Source: Phaeocystidibacter sp965659415
Lineage (GTDB): Bacteria > Bacteroidota > Bacteroidia > Flavobacteriales > Schleiferiaceae
Direction: 5' to 3'
Assembly: GCA_965659415.1 (NCBI GenBank)
Contig: CBFHVA010000004.1
Span: 109,967-173,966, forward strand
DNA length: 64,000 nt
Position numbers and translations under genes: made by a program. The notes below the pieces were generated by a model, which saw nothing but the letters and a program-made list of their open reading frames with translations, was not told the DNA's origin and did not search any database. Positions 1-9,303 of the stretch are shown one piece after another (the first letter of the stretch is position 1; the number at the start of each line of letters is the position of its first letter).

Positions 1-1
1 A

Positions 2-343
2 CTACGTGCTTATTGTCTTCACCTCAAAGGAGTGGAGGAAACCTTCCCCTTCGATGAGGTCACGCTCGTATTTAAGGTGATGGGAAAGATGTTCGCCATT
101 GTGCCTTTGGAGCGCCTCTCCCCATCTATTTCGCTAAAATGCGACCCCGATTGGGCGGTTGAATTAAGAGAGGAATACGAAGGGATTAACGGCGCTTGGC
201 ACCTCAATAAGAAACACTGGAGCTCGGTTGAGTCGGAATTGGTTCCTGCTGAACTCGTGCAGAAACTCATTCGTCATAGCTACGATTTGGTGGTCGCCGG
301 ACTTACCAAAAAGCTCAAAGCAGAACTAGATCAATTACCATGA
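2..343 (+). CDS. MmcQ/YjbR family protein (5' truncated by window edge)
   Basis: Small cytosolic protein of the MmcQ/YjbR (CyaY-like fold) family, whose members are often called DNA-binding but whose role is poorly defined. The reading frame is open to the first base of the window, and residues upstream of the GTG at 32 (LRAYCLHLKG before VEETFPFDE) fit the family N-terminus, so the GTG is probably internal and the true start lies outside the window. The family pattern ETFPFDExTLVFKVxGKMFA and a conserved NKKHW segment are visible. The stop codon overlaps the start of the DUF502 gene by 4 bp, so the two are probably co-transcribed. Confidence 0.85.
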   Translation, partial: LRAYCLHLKGVEETFPFDEVTLVFKVMGKMFAIVPLERLSPSISLKCDPDWAVELREEYEGINGAWHLNKKHWSSVESELVPAELVQKLIRHSYDLVVAGLTKKLKAELDQLP

Positions 344-909
344 AAAAGGTACTCAAGTTTTTCCTTCAAGGATTGCTCTACACCGCCCCTGTGGCCGTAA
401 CCGTTTATGTTTTCTATGAAGCATTCCAGATGATTGACAGCATCTTGGAATTGGATACACCCGGACTTGGAATCCTATTCATCTTTGGCGGAATTACACT
501 CATTGGCGTTATTGGCAATTATCTTCTTCGTTTCCCAATTTTCGATTTGGTTGAAGATAAGTTGGAACGACTTCCGCTCTTCAACCTGATCTACACCTCC
601 ATTAAAGATGTGATCAAGAGTTTTACTGGGCAACGGAAAGGGTTCAACCATCCCGTTATTGTGAAACTTTATGAAGGGTCGGAAATTAGACGTTTGGGCT
701 TCGTAACCGATGAATCATTGGATTTGTTGGGCGATGATGACAATACCCTCGTTACGGTATACATGCCCCATTCGTTTGCCATATCAGGACAACTCTTCCT
801 GGTTCCACCTAAGTACATTGCGAAAGTAAACGAGTCGTCATCCGAAGTGATGAAGTACATCCTAGCCGGAGGCATCACTGAGGTGGGGGATAAGGACCAC
901 GAGCATTAG
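340..909 (+). CDS. DUF502 family membrane protein
   Basis: A 189-residue inner-membrane protein of the DUF502 (COV1-like) family; biochemical function unknown. Two hydrophobic segments are visible at about residues 8-30 and 42-62, followed by a soluble part containing the family signature around LPLFNLIYTSIKDV and a hydrophobic VTVYMPHSFAISGQLFLV strand pair. Length fits the family in Bacteroidota. It starts inside the stop codon of the preceding YjbR gene (ATGA overlap), which suggests translational coupling; the next gene begins 45 bp downstream with its own secretion signal. Confidence 0.85.
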   Translation: MKKVLKFFLQGLLYTAPVAVTVYVFYEAFQMIDSILELDTPGLGILFIFGGITLIGVIGNYLLRFPIFDLVEDKLERLPLFNLIYTSIKDVIKSFTGQRKGFNHPVIVKLYEGSEIRRLGFVTDESLDLLGDDDNTLVTVYMPHSFAISGQLFLVPPKYIAKVNESSSEVMKYILAGGITEVGDKDHEH

Positions 910-954
910 CATCCGTTCATTACCTTCGCTCTTCAGAAAATCAGAACAGACAGT

Positions 955-2937
955 ATGAGACATCTTTACGCTTTACTATTTCTGGCCTTATCGACCTTCG
1001 CTCACGCAGGTCCGGGCGACACCACCGTGGTTATGGCCATGAATGCAATGGACATGACTTGGTACGGGACATATAACGATACAGCTGTATTCCCAGACGG
1101 ATCAAAAACGTACAACAAGATTCTTATGCGGTACACCATGGGCTGCGCCAGTACAGGCTGTAGCGATTGGGATTACACCACGCTCATCCACGTGTTCGAA
1201 CCTACGGGTCGTCTTGATTCAAATGTTGCCTCCGTCGATACCATTTCAACAAATCCGCTAGTAATTGACACCACTTGGAATGTGTTTGAAGTGAATCGCC
1301 GATGGGAGATGGGTAGAGTAATTACGCCTTACGGTGGATATATGCGCCAAGGATCAGCAGGTTACAATAACAATTGGGAACACCCTTTCTATTTTGATGT
1401 GACTGATTATGCAGAGTTGCTCAGAGATACGGTAGCTATAGGTGCTTTTTACAAGGGATGGAGTAGTGGCTTCAGTGCTACTGTCGAGTTTATTTTTATT
1501 GAAGGTCCAACGGCTCGCCCCGTGGTAAAGCTCGATCAGGCTTATCGAACTTATGGACGTTACATTACCACGAATGAATTTGAAATGCGCTCTTTACCAC
1601 CTAAGGAGTTTACCATTGATGCGGGCACGTCCACAGGAGCTTTTCATTTCACACCAACCGGACATGGATTCGTGAATAGTCTGAACTGCGCCGAGTTTTG
1701 TAATCGTCATTTCACCCTATTTATGGATGGAAATCAAATGGCCAAACACGATATGTGGCGAGACGATTGCGGCATGAACCCCATCTATCCGCAAGGAGGA
1801 ACTTGGCTGTACGATCGCGCCAACTGGTGTCCTGGAGATGAGGCCATCATTTTTAAAGATGAATTAGGTTCTATTGCCGGTATGGATACGGTAGAATTGA
1901 ACGTGGATATTGAACCTTACAGCTATACTGTTCCATCGGGGCAAACTCCTGCCGGTTATGAATTGAGCGGTGTATTTGTTCAATACGGTCCCTTTCAGGT
2001 GAATGTGGATGCAGAGGTTCAAGAGATCATCGCTCCGAATTTGGAGGATGAGTATCGCAGGTATAACCCTGCCTGTAGAGAAGCAATAATTCGCATCGCT
2101 AACCGCGGTGGCGATGAGCTCACATCAGCCAAGATTCGCTACGGCATCCCAGGAAGTTGGATTCAGGATTATACCTGGACAGGTAGCTTGAAGTATGGCG
2201 AATCAGAGGTGGTTACATTGCCTATGGTTGGACCTTGGCCTTGGAATAATGCGGGATCTGCTAAGTTTGAAGCGCGCATTGAAGTGTCAGGAGATGAGGT
2301 AGCTTACAACAATAAGAAAGCGAGCACTTTTGAAACTCCAATGTCGCACCCAAGCAACTTGGTGGTGGTAACCCGCACCAACGCGGCAGGAAATGAAACC
2401 CATTGGGAGCTGTATAACGATGCGGGCCAAGTGGTGGCCTCACGTGATGGCCTCGCTTCCAATCAATTCATTTACGACACGCTTGATTTGCCGAACGGTT
2501 GCTATGAATTCCGCTTGATGGATCGCGATGGCGACGGATTGGCTTTCTGGAATAACAACGACGGAGCGGGCTATATCCAAATGAGAAACAATGGCGGATC
2601 CGTTCCGCTTTTCTTCCGTTTACCTACCGATTTTGGGACGGAGTATCGCCATTTCTTTACCGTGGGTGGTGCTTTGAGCTCGGAAGAGAACCTCCTTGAA
2701 TCGTTCATTGATGTAGCGCCAAATCCATCTACAGATCGATTTGAGATGTTGTATTCAGGGCAGGCTGAGCTTCTTTCATGGAACGTAGTAGACTTGAACG
2801 GACGTGAAATTATACGCTCATCAGGTCAGATTGCAAACCGCACTTGGATTGACCTCGCTGGTAAATCTTCTGGATTTTACTTTTTACGTGTGCTCACCAC
2901 CGAAGGTACAGCTACCAAGAAGTTAATGCTGAACTAA
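955..2937 (+). CDS. Secreted peptide-N-glycosidase F-like protein with T9SS sorting domain
   Basis: Predicted exported protein of 660 residues related to PNGase F, the flavobacterial amidase that releases N-glycans from glycoproteins. A signal peptide is clear (residues 1-18, ending AHA). Residues about 25-200 and 205-345 resemble the two PNGase F jelly-roll domains, including a Cys/Trp-rich stretch (LNCAEFCNRHF, WRDDCGMNP, RANWCPGDE). The rest contains a beta-rich region and a type A T9SS sorting domain starting at VAPNPSTDRFEML and ending KKLMLN. I did not map the catalytic Asp/Glu residues, so activity is inferred from family only. Its 3' end overlaps the convergent gene by 15 bp. Confidence 0.8.
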   Translation: MRHLYALLFLALSTFAHAGPGDTTVVMAMNAMDMTWYGTYNDTAVFPDGSKTYNKILMRYTMGCASTGCSDWDYTTLIHVFEPTGRLDSNVASVDTISTNPLVIDTTWNVFEVNRRWEMGRVITPYGGYMRQGSAGYNNNWEHPFYFDVTDYAELLRDTVAIGAFYKGWSSGFSATVEFIFIEGPTARPVVKLDQAYRTYGRYITTNEFEMRSLPPKEFTIDAGTSTGAFHFTPTGHGFVNSLNCAEFCNRHFTLFMDGNQMAKHDMWRDDCGMNPIYPQGGTWLYDRANWCPGDEAIIFKDELGSIAGMDTVELNVDIEPYSYTVPSGQTPAGYELSGVFVQYGPFQVNVDAEVQEIIAPNLEDEYRRYNPACREAIIRIANRGGDELTSAKIRYGIPGSWIQDYTWTGSLKYGESEVVTLPMVGPWPWNNAGSAKFEARIEVSGDEVAYNNKKASTFETPMSHPSNLVVVTRTNAAGNETHWELYNDAGQVVASRDGLASNQFIYDTLDLPNGCYEFRLMDRDGDGLAFWNNNDGAGYIQMRNNGGSVPLFFRLPTDFGTEYRHFFTVGGALSSEENLLESFIDVAPNPSTDRFEMLYSGQAELLSWNVVDLNGREIIRSSGQIANRTWIDLAGKSSGFYFLRVLTTEGTATKKLMLN

Positions 2938-3798
2938 GAGCGCAGCTTCAAATAATAGATTGGATTCACCGTGAAATCGAATCCAGTACAAACCATGAGG
3001 CAGGTGTTGAACTTGGAGTTCGGCACCTGCTTTTTTGTGGGATATGGTTTGACCCGTTGCGCTGATTATTTCCACATCTTTATTCTGAAGCTCCTCAGGA
3101 ACAAACACAACACTTGAAGCGGGGTTCGGATAAATGTGAAGCTCATCACCAACTGTTTCAGTCAATCCAATATTAGAGTATCCACACTGATAAACGCCTT
3201 GCATAGGATAAATGGAAGTGTCATTCACCATCATGCACGCTAAGGTGGTTTGGCAGTTGATGTTGGCTTGTGCTGATAACACCCCGAAAGATCCTAAACT
3301 GCCATAGCCATATTGCCAAATTTGCTGATTGCCCCGCCACAGCGTGTCTTTAATCGGGTAGAGTTCCATGTACGGTCCGGATGCCCCTAGAATTGTGGTG
3401 TCGTGGTAGAAATCAAGAAGCTCATACCCCGAATTGATGTTGAATACCAAAATGTCTCTTAGGGTGTCTCCCACAGAGGTGCTAAACGTGTATAGTGTGC
3501 ATTCAATTGATTCTCCAGAAGGCACTACATAGGCGCTGCTTGAGTCGCTGCGGATAGCACCGGCATATTGGGTCTTGTGATAATCGCGATAAAGCAGCTG
3601 ATAGGCGTTCCCTCCGATGCTCGTGTCTGCAATTCCGGTTTGGAAATAACTGTAGGTATTGATGTTTGATCCTGAACCTGGCGGGTCGGGGTGACAGTAA
3701 TTGAGGTTTACCCAAGTCGTTTTTTGGGTAGGTAAACACACTTGGCTTAGCCCCATAAAGGGCAGCAGTGAGCTGAGAAAGATCAGAGCCGCTTCCAT
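2923..3798 (-). CDS. Secreted protein of unknown function with T9SS sorting domain
   Basis: A 291-residue exported protein. A hydrophobic N-terminal signal sequence (FLSSLLPFMGLSQ) is followed by a beta-rich domain of about 200 residues that I cannot assign, and a C-terminal T9SS type A sorting domain (LHIYPNPASSVVFVP then a HGLYWIRFHGE strand near the end). Several Cys residues (VCLPT, NYCHPD, IECTLY, INCQTTLACMM, YQCGYS) could form disulfides after export. It is convergent with the PNGase F-like gene and shares 15 bp with its end. Confidence 0.7.
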   Translation of the reverse strand: MEAALIFLSSLLPFMGLSQVCLPTQKTTWVNLNYCHPDPPGSGSNINTYSYFQTGIADTSIGGNAYQLLYRDYHKTQYAGAIRSDSSSAYVVPSGESIECTLYTFSTSVGDTLRDILVFNINSGYELLDFYHDTTILGASGPYMELYPIKDTLWRGNQQIWQYGYGSLGSFGVLSAQANINCQTTLACMMVNDTSIYPMQGVYQCGYSNIGLTETVGDELHIYPNPASSVVFVPEELQNKDVEIISATGQTISHKKAGAELQVQHLPHGLYWIRFHGESNLLFEAALLVQH

Positions 3799-3824
3799 AT
3801 AGAGTATTTCACTTGCGGATGGAG

Positions 3825-4199
3825 TTAATCTCTCGACTCTCCTAATCGATATAAGAACCCGTTTGTCAGAGAGATGAGGAAACTAAAAAAAACCGCCCAC
3901 CAGAAACCATCTACGTCAAAACCGTTAATCCAATCAGCAGCTACAAAAATGACAATGGCATTGATCACCAATAAAAAGAGGCCGAACGAAAAGAGGGTGA
4001 GTGGTAAGGTGAGGATAATTAGCAGAGGCTTGAGTGTTACATTAAGGACGGCAAGCAAGGCTGCCACTATAATTGCGGTGAAAACACCGTCCACATGAAC
4101 GCCTCCTAAAAGGTATGAGGCGATAAAAATACTTAGCGCATTAACCACCAATGTGATTAAAATTCCACGTGGGCGGCCAGACTCGTATCGAATTTCCAT
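3825..4199 (-). CDS. Phage holin family protein (PF04020-type, four membrane segments)
   Basis: A 124-residue integral membrane protein of the family named after mycobacterial phage holins (PF04020) but found as an ordinary chromosomal gene in very many bacteria; no role in lysis should be assumed. Four hydrophobic helices are visible (about residues 13-32, 38-60, 64-88 and 98-118), with the family signature LNVTLKPLLIILTLPLTLFSFGLFLLVINA. It is divergent from the M1 peptidase gene, with about 50 bp between the start codons. Confidence 0.85.
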   Translation of the reverse strand: MEIRYESGRPRGILITLVVNALSIFIASYLLGGVHVDGVFTAIIVAALLAVLNVTLKPLLIILTLPLTLFSFGLFLLVINAIVIFVAADWINGFDVDGFWWAVFFSFLISLTNGFLYRLGESRD

Positions 4200-4248
4200 A
4201 CTTCTAAACTACGACTTTTTTACCTTGAGGGCATCAAAGCACACACTT

Positions 4249-6111
4249 ATGAAAAAATGGTCCTTTATGGCCGCACTTGCCATTGTGGCTTGTCAGTCGC
4301 CATCCGAAAACGAAGATTCTACAATGAAAATGAACTATGCCGAAGACATACATAGCTTCAGTCAGCCAAACACGGCGGTAGTTAAGCACCTAGATATTGA
4401 TCTCGATGTAAATTTCAATACCAAAGTAATTAGCGGCGTGGCCGACTGGACCATTGAGCAAGCTGAAGGTGCCCAAGAGATCATTTTTGACACCGATAAC
4501 CTCACTGTTGAAAAGGTGGAAACCAATGATGGTGGCGAAGTAGAATTCACGCTTGGTGAGGAAGATGATGTACTAGGTGTAGCGCTTATGGTGCCTATAA
4601 CCGATGCCACAAATCACGTGGTGGTTACCTACAAAACATCCCCTGACGCCAAGGCCTTGCAATGGTTGGAACCGTCTCAAACATCCGGAAAAACAGATCC
4701 GTTCCTTCTTACTCAAAGTCAGGCTATTTTGGCCCGTACATGGATTCCTTGTCAAGATGGGCCGGGCATTCGCTTCACCTACAATGCAAGCGTAAAAACG
4801 CGCGCCGATCTGATGCCAGTGATGAGCGCTGGTGGAAACCCAACGGAGTTGTCAGCTGACGGCAGCTATGAATTTTCCATGCCGCAACCCATCCCGAGCT
4901 ATTTGATGGCCCTTGCGATTGGAAACATTGAGTTCCGAGCAATTGGTGAGAATACGGGGGTATATGGTGAGCCTGGAGTAGTGGATACGGCCGCTTGGGA
5001 GTTCGGCGATATCGATGCGATGATTACAGCGGCTGAGTCGCTTTACGGACCTTATGTTTGGGGTAGATACGACATCATTGTACTGCCAGCGAGCTTCCCG
5101 TTTGGAGGAATGGAGAATCCGAGAATCACTTTTGCAACGCCCACTATTTTGGCTGGGGACCGTAGTTTGGTGAGCCTCGTAGCCCACGAGTTGGCGCATA
5201 GCTGGAGCGGAAACTTGGTAACAAATGCCACTTGGAACGACTTCTGGCTCAACGAAGGTTTCACCGTTTACTTCGAACAACGCATTATGGAAGAAGTATA
5301 CGGTCGCGATTACAGCGAAATGTTGGCGAGCTTGAGTCACGAAGGACTGAAAGAGCAAGTGGCCGAATTCATGGAGAACACGCCAGATGATACCAAATTG
5401 GCCATTGACCTCACGGATAGAAATCCAGATGATGGGGTAACAGCCATTGCTTACGATAAAGGCTATCACTTCCTCCGTTTAGTGGAAGAAACAGTAGGCC
5501 GAGCGTCTTTTGATGCCTTTTTGAAAAACTATTTCCAGTCGCATAAATTCCAAGTAATGACTACCGAGGAGTTTGTGACCTTGTTGAAAGCCGACTTACT
5601 CACGGAGGAGCAAGTAGCGAGTATCGATGTGGAAACCTGGATTTATGGAACAGGCTTACCAGCAAACGCACCGGAACCAAGTCCTGCGCGCTTCGAAGCA
5701 GTAGAATCGGCCGTTACAGCTTTCTTGACAGATGGATCCTTTGCCGATGCAGAAGTAACCTCAAATTGGACCACCCATGAGTGGCTTCGCTTTATTAATA
5801 AGATGGAGGGAATCAGCAAAGAACAAGTTGCCGCGCTTGATGCTCAGTACAACTTTACGGGTAGTGGAAACTCTGAAATTCTGGCTGCTTGGTTCCAGCC
5901 TTCTATTCGAGCAAATTACGAAGCGGTGAAACCAGTAGTTGAAGACTTCTTGGTGAATGTGGGAAGAAGAAAATTCCTAACCCCAACGTATCGCGCCATG
6001 ATTGAAAGTGGTGAAACGGCTTGGGCGAATAAAGTATACGAAAAAGCACGCCCGAATTACCACGCCGTAGCTCGCGAAACCATGGATGATTTACTCGGAT
6101 TTGAAGGATAA
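4249..6111 (+). CDS. M1 family aminopeptidase (leukotriene A4 hydrolase-like), lipoprotein
   Basis: Zinc metallopeptidase of family M1 that removes N-terminal residues from peptides, here probably lipid-anchored. I chose the ATG at 4249 because it yields a lipoprotein signal (MAALAIVAC, Cys at about residue 15); the frame is open further upstream but into the divergent gene. Visible: the substrate-binding GGMEN motif, the zinc site HELAH at residues 313-317 with the third ligand Glu336 (NEG), and a C-terminal alpha-helical domain like that of LTA4 hydrolase. The product is 620 residues, normal for the subfamily. The glycosyltransferase gene starts 6 bp after its stop. Confidence 0.92.
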   Translation: MKKWSFMAALAIVACQSPSENEDSTMKMNYAEDIHSFSQPNTAVVKHLDIDLDVNFNTKVISGVADWTIEQAEGAQEIIFDTDNLTVEKVETNDGGEVEFTLGEEDDVLGVALMVPITDATNHVVVTYKTSPDAKALQWLEPSQTSGKTDPFLLTQSQAILARTWIPCQDGPGIRFTYNASVKTRADLMPVMSAGGNPTELSADGSYEFSMPQPIPSYLMALAIGNIEFRAIGENTGVYGEPGVVDTAAWEFGDIDAMITAAESLYGPYVWGRYDIIVLPASFPFGGMENPRITFATPTILAGDRSLVSLVAHELAHSWSGNLVTNATWNDFWLNEGFTVYFEQRIMEEVYGRDYSEMLASLSHEGLKEQVAEFMENTPDDTKLAIDLTDRNPDDGVTAIAYDKGYHFLRLVEETVGRASFDAFLKNYFQSHKFQVMTTEEFVTLLKADLLTEEQVASIDVETWIYGTGLPANAPEPSPARFEAVESAVTAFLTDGSFADAEVTSNWTTHEWLRFINKMEGISKEQVAALDAQYNFTGSGNSEILAAWFQPSIRANYEAVKPVVEDFLVNVGRRKFLTPTYRAMIESGETAWANKVYEKARPNYHAVARETMDDLLGFEG

Positions 6112-6117
6112 AATTCA

Positions 6118-7083
6118 ATGAAAGTAAGTGGATTCACTTTCGCGCGTAACGCGGACAAACTGTACATCCCCATAAAGGAGAGCATACTCAGTGTGCTCCC
6201 TTTGGTGGATGAGTTTGTAGTGGCCTTGGGAGATAATGACGAAAGCGATCGCACGGAAGAAATCATCCAAAGCATCGGTTCAGATAAGATCAAGTTTGTG
6301 CGCACGGTTTGGGATAAGAACGGAAAGTACTTGAAGAATACGGAGTACGCGCATCAAACCGATATCGCCAAAGAAGCTTGTGCTGGAGATTGGTTGATCT
6401 ACATTCAAGGCGATGAGGCCATTCACGAGAAGGATCATGCCGAGATTTTAGAGAACTTGAAACGACATCACAGCAATCCAGAAGTGGAGGGTTTCTTGTT
6501 CAATTACAATCATTTTTGGGGCGATTACGACCATGTGCATCGCTCGCACGGTTGGTACAAGCACGAAATCCGAATAATAAGAAACAAACCAGAAATCCAC
6601 AGCTGGAAGGATGCCCAGAGTTTTCGGGTATACGATGAATTTAAAGAGGATTCGTACGAAGAGTATATGCGGTCAGAGGGAAACAGGAAACTTCGCGTTA
6701 TTCCAATTAAAGCCTTCATCTACCATTACGGTCACGCTCGTCCGCCTCGGGTAATGTCGAACAAACGCAAACAAACCTTTGGCACCTTTCATGGAAAGAG
6801 AAAGGGTGAACGGTTGCTCAAGAATATGCCCGATGAATTCGATTATGGACCCCTTAATCGCATTCCAAAATTTAAGGGTACACATCCCGCTGTGATGAAT
6901 GAATGGATGGAAGATTTTCATTGGCAGGAGAAACTTCAGTATACTGGAGCACCCAATAAGTATCGACAAAAACACAAGCACGAAAAGACGAAGTACCGCT
7001 TGGTATCTTGGATCGAAAACACCTTCAACGGAGGCAATCCAATGTGGTCGTTCCAGAATTTTGAGATCGTGAAATCCAAGTGA
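6118..7083 (+). CDS. Glycosyltransferase family 2 protein
   Basis: Cytosolic GT-A fold glycosyltransferase of 321 residues, presumably adding a sugar to an envelope polysaccharide or lipid; donor and acceptor unknown. Visible: an N-terminal Rossmann segment (GFTFARNADKLY, VDEFVVALGDNDESDRT) and an acidic metal-binding type motif GDWLIYIQGDEAIHE at about residues 90-105. The C-terminus is basic (RQKHKHEKTKYR) and may sit near the membrane. It lies 6 bp after the M1 peptidase and overlaps the AlkD-like gene (TGATG), so the three genes are probably one operon. Confidence 0.85.
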   Translation: MKVSGFTFARNADKLYIPIKESILSVLPLVDEFVVALGDNDESDRTEEIIQSIGSDKIKFVRTVWDKNGKYLKNTEYAHQTDIAKEACAGDWLIYIQGDEAIHEKDHAEILENLKRHHSNPEVEGFLFNYNHFWGDYDHVHRSHGWYKHEIRIIRNKPEIHSWKDAQSFRVYDEFKEDSYEEYMRSEGNRKLRVIPIKAFIYHYGHARPPRVMSNKRKQTFGTFHGKRKGERLLKNMPDEFDYGPLNRIPKFKGTHPAVMNEWMEDFHWQEKLQYTGAPNKYRQKHKHEKTKYRLVSWIENTFNGGNPMWSFQNFEIVKSK

Positions 7084-7799
7084 TGAGTACAGCTGGAGAA
7101 GTGTTGAAGACTTTGGAGGAATTGAGCATTCCTGCGCGTAAGGAACACAATCCGAAGTTCTTTAAATCGGGACCTGGAGAATACGCCGAAGGCGATCAGT
7201 TCATTGGGAATAAAGTTCCTGATATGCGATTGGTAGCCAAGCAGGTTTTCAAGAGCATTAGCACCGATGAGCTGGTCAAACTACTTCACTCGCCCTGGCA
7301 TGAAGCACGACTCACAGGGGTGTTCATTCTGATTCATTTGTACAAGGCATCGAAGAAAGAGCCACAACTGAGGAAGCACTACATCGAACTGTATTTGAAT
7401 AACCTTGAAGGAATCAATAATTGGGACTTGGTAGATTCCTCGGCGCCGTACCTCTTAGGTGATTGGCTGTTGGATAAGGACAGAAGTATTCTCAGTGATT
7501 TTGCACATTCCGGAGATTTGTGGAAACAGCGAATTGCCATGGTTTCTACATATTGGTTTATTCGAAATGGTGAGTATCAAGACACACTTGAACTAGCTGA
7601 ACAATTGCTTTTCCACGAACATGATTTAATTCACAAAGCCGTGGGCTGGATGCTCCGTGAGATGGGTAAAAGAGAGATAAGTTTATTGCGTCAATTCCTC
7701 GAACATCACGCTTCCCATATGCCAAGAACGGCTCTTAGGTACAGTATCGAGAAATTGGATGCTGACGAGCGAAAACACTGGATGGAGCAGAAGGGTTAA
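7083..7799 (+). CDS. DNA alkylation repair protein (AlkD-like HEAT-repeat glycosylase)
   Basis: Member of the AlkD family of HEAT-like repeat DNA glycosylases that excise 3-methyladenine and 7-methylguanine without base flipping. The ATG at 7083 overlaps the preceding stop as TGATG and is preferred to a GTG 3 bp upstream. Visible family features: NPKFFKSGPGEYAEGDQFIG near the N-terminus, the HEAT helices WHEARLTGVFILIHLY and NWDLVDSSAPYLLGDWLL, and VGWMLREMGKR near the C-terminus. At 238 residues it is full length. Confidence 0.9.
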   Translation: MSTAGEVLKTLEELSIPARKEHNPKFFKSGPGEYAEGDQFIGNKVPDMRLVAKQVFKSISTDELVKLLHSPWHEARLTGVFILIHLYKASKKEPQLRKHYIELYLNNLEGINNWDLVDSSAPYLLGDWLLDKDRSILSDFAHSGDLWKQRIAMVSTYWFIRNGEYQDTLELAEQLLFHEHDLIHKAVGWMLREMGKREISLLRQFLEHHASHMPRTALRYSIEKLDADERKHWMEQKG

Positions 7800-7849
7800 C
7801 TTCCTATGCTCTCACCATTTCACACAGAAACGAGCGATACACAGCGATC

Positions 7850-9229
7850 ATGACATTGCACGACATACAAAAGGCCCAAACTCAATTTTTTCAATCCGGC
7901 GCTACGCGAACCTATGCCTTTAGAAAAGCGCAGTTACTCAAGCTTAAAAAGGCGGTTCGAGCTCATGAAGAAGAGGTGATCGAAGCACTCAAAGCCGATT
8001 TTGATAAGCCGGTTTGGGAAACGTGGACTTCAGAAGTTGGGGTGGTATACGCGGAGATTGATCATGTAATAAAGCACCTGCAAAAATGGATGCGACCAAA
8101 ACGAGTGGGTTCCCCTTTGGCGATGTTCCCAACCACCAGTAAGGTGTATTCTGAACCTATGGGGAGATGCTTAATTATCGCGCCTTGGAACTACCCCTTG
8201 CAGCTTGCACTAGTGCCGTTATTGGCGGCAATGGCTGCTGGAAACACCTCACTCCTTAAGCCTTCAGAAATTACGAGTGCTACGGCCCAAGTAATTGAAA
8301 AGATCATCACATCCACCTTCTCAGAAGAGTACATAGCTGTGGTTCAAGGCAAGGGCGAAGAGGTGGTTCCCCAAGCTATTGAGGAATTTGAACCACAACA
8401 TATTTTCTTTACCGGTTCTACCGCGGTTGGACGAATTATTGGCACTCAAGCCGCAAAGAAGCTCATTCCTTGTGTGCTGGAATTGGGTGGAAAGAGTCCA
8501 GCCATTATCGATGCTTCCGCCAATTTGAAGGTTGCCGCACAAAGATTGGTGTTTGGCAAGTGCTTCAATGGCGGCCAATCGTGCGTGGCTCCTGACTATC
8601 TCATTGTGCATCATTCTGTACTCAACGACTTTTTGGAGAAGTACAAGGCAGAAGTACATCGGTTCTATGGCTCGGAGCCTTTGTATAGCGAGCATTTGGC
8701 TTCTATGATTCACGATAACGCCTTTAAACGAGTAGCTGGCTACATTCAAGATGGGGAGGTGGTACTAGGTGGGAAAACCGACGCTGAGAAGCGCCGAATT
8801 GAGCCTACCGTTATTCTCAACCCACCCATGGATTCACCTTCTATGAAAGAAGAAATATTTGGTCCGGTGTTACCGATAATCACGTATGACAAGGAAGAAG
8901 AAGTGCTCGGCATTGTTCGTCAGAATCCCGATCCGCTAAGCCTGTACGTATTCTCCAAGTCTAAGCAATTCCAAAGGCGAATCATTCGTGATTTGAGCTT
9001 TGGGGGTGGGGCCATGAACAATGCGCTCATTCACTTTGTGAATACCGACTTACCTTTCGGAGGAATACGCGAAAGCGGTCATGGAAACTACCATGGTGAA
9101 TATGGATTCAAAGCCTTCTCTCATGAAAAGGGCATTGCCACAAGTGGAACGTGGATCGATCCGAAAATCAAGTATCCCCCGTATACCAATTGGTCGCTGA
9201 AAGTGGCGAAGAGATTGTTTGGGTTGTAG
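7850..9229 (+). CDS. Aldehyde dehydrogenase family protein (class 3-like)
   Basis: NAD(P)-dependent aldehyde dehydrogenase oxidising aldehydes, probably aliphatic or fatty aldehydes, to acids. Its 459 residues, lack of an extended N-terminus and C-terminal hydrophobic/basic end match class 3 enzymes (ALDH3/AlkH/Ywdh type). Visible: cofactor motif IIAPWNYP, LLKPSE, the Rossmann FTGSTAVGR, the general base Glu in LELGGKSPAI, the catalytic Cys in FNGGQSCVAPDYL, and EEIFGPVLPI. It follows the AlkD-like gene by 50 bp and could be in the same transcript or independent. Confidence 0.93.
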   Translation: MTLHDIQKAQTQFFQSGATRTYAFRKAQLLKLKKAVRAHEEEVIEALKADFDKPVWETWTSEVGVVYAEIDHVIKHLQKWMRPKRVGSPLAMFPTTSKVYSEPMGRCLIIAPWNYPLQLALVPLLAAMAAGNTSLLKPSEITSATAQVIEKIITSTFSEEYIAVVQGKGEEVVPQAIEEFEPQHIFFTGSTAVGRIIGTQAAKKLIPCVLELGGKSPAIIDASANLKVAAQRLVFGKCFNGGQSCVAPDYLIVHHSVLNDFLEKYKAEVHRFYGSEPLYSEHLASMIHDNAFKRVAGYIQDGEVVLGGKTDAEKRRIEPTVILNPPMDSPSMKEEIFGPVLPIITYDKEEEVLGIVRQNPDPLSLYVFSKSKQFQRRIIRDLSFGGGAMNNALIHFVNTDLPFGGIRESGHGNYHGEYGFKAFSHEKGIATSGTWIDPKIKYPPYTNWSLKVAKRLFGL

Positions 9230-9303
9230 TCTTACCATTGAGACGGGGCTCATAATAGTATCATATGATGCTGTGAAAGATGGTAATTCTCCCCAGTTGA
9301 AGA

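Noticed and set aside
3825..4199. Prophage remnant suggested by the holin-family protein
   Set aside because: PF04020 proteins are ordinary chromosomal genes; no other phage genes are nearby.
4852..5469. 205-residue antisense frame inside the M1 peptidase
   Set aside because: Fully inside a well-supported gene with motif evidence on the other strand; a shadow frame.
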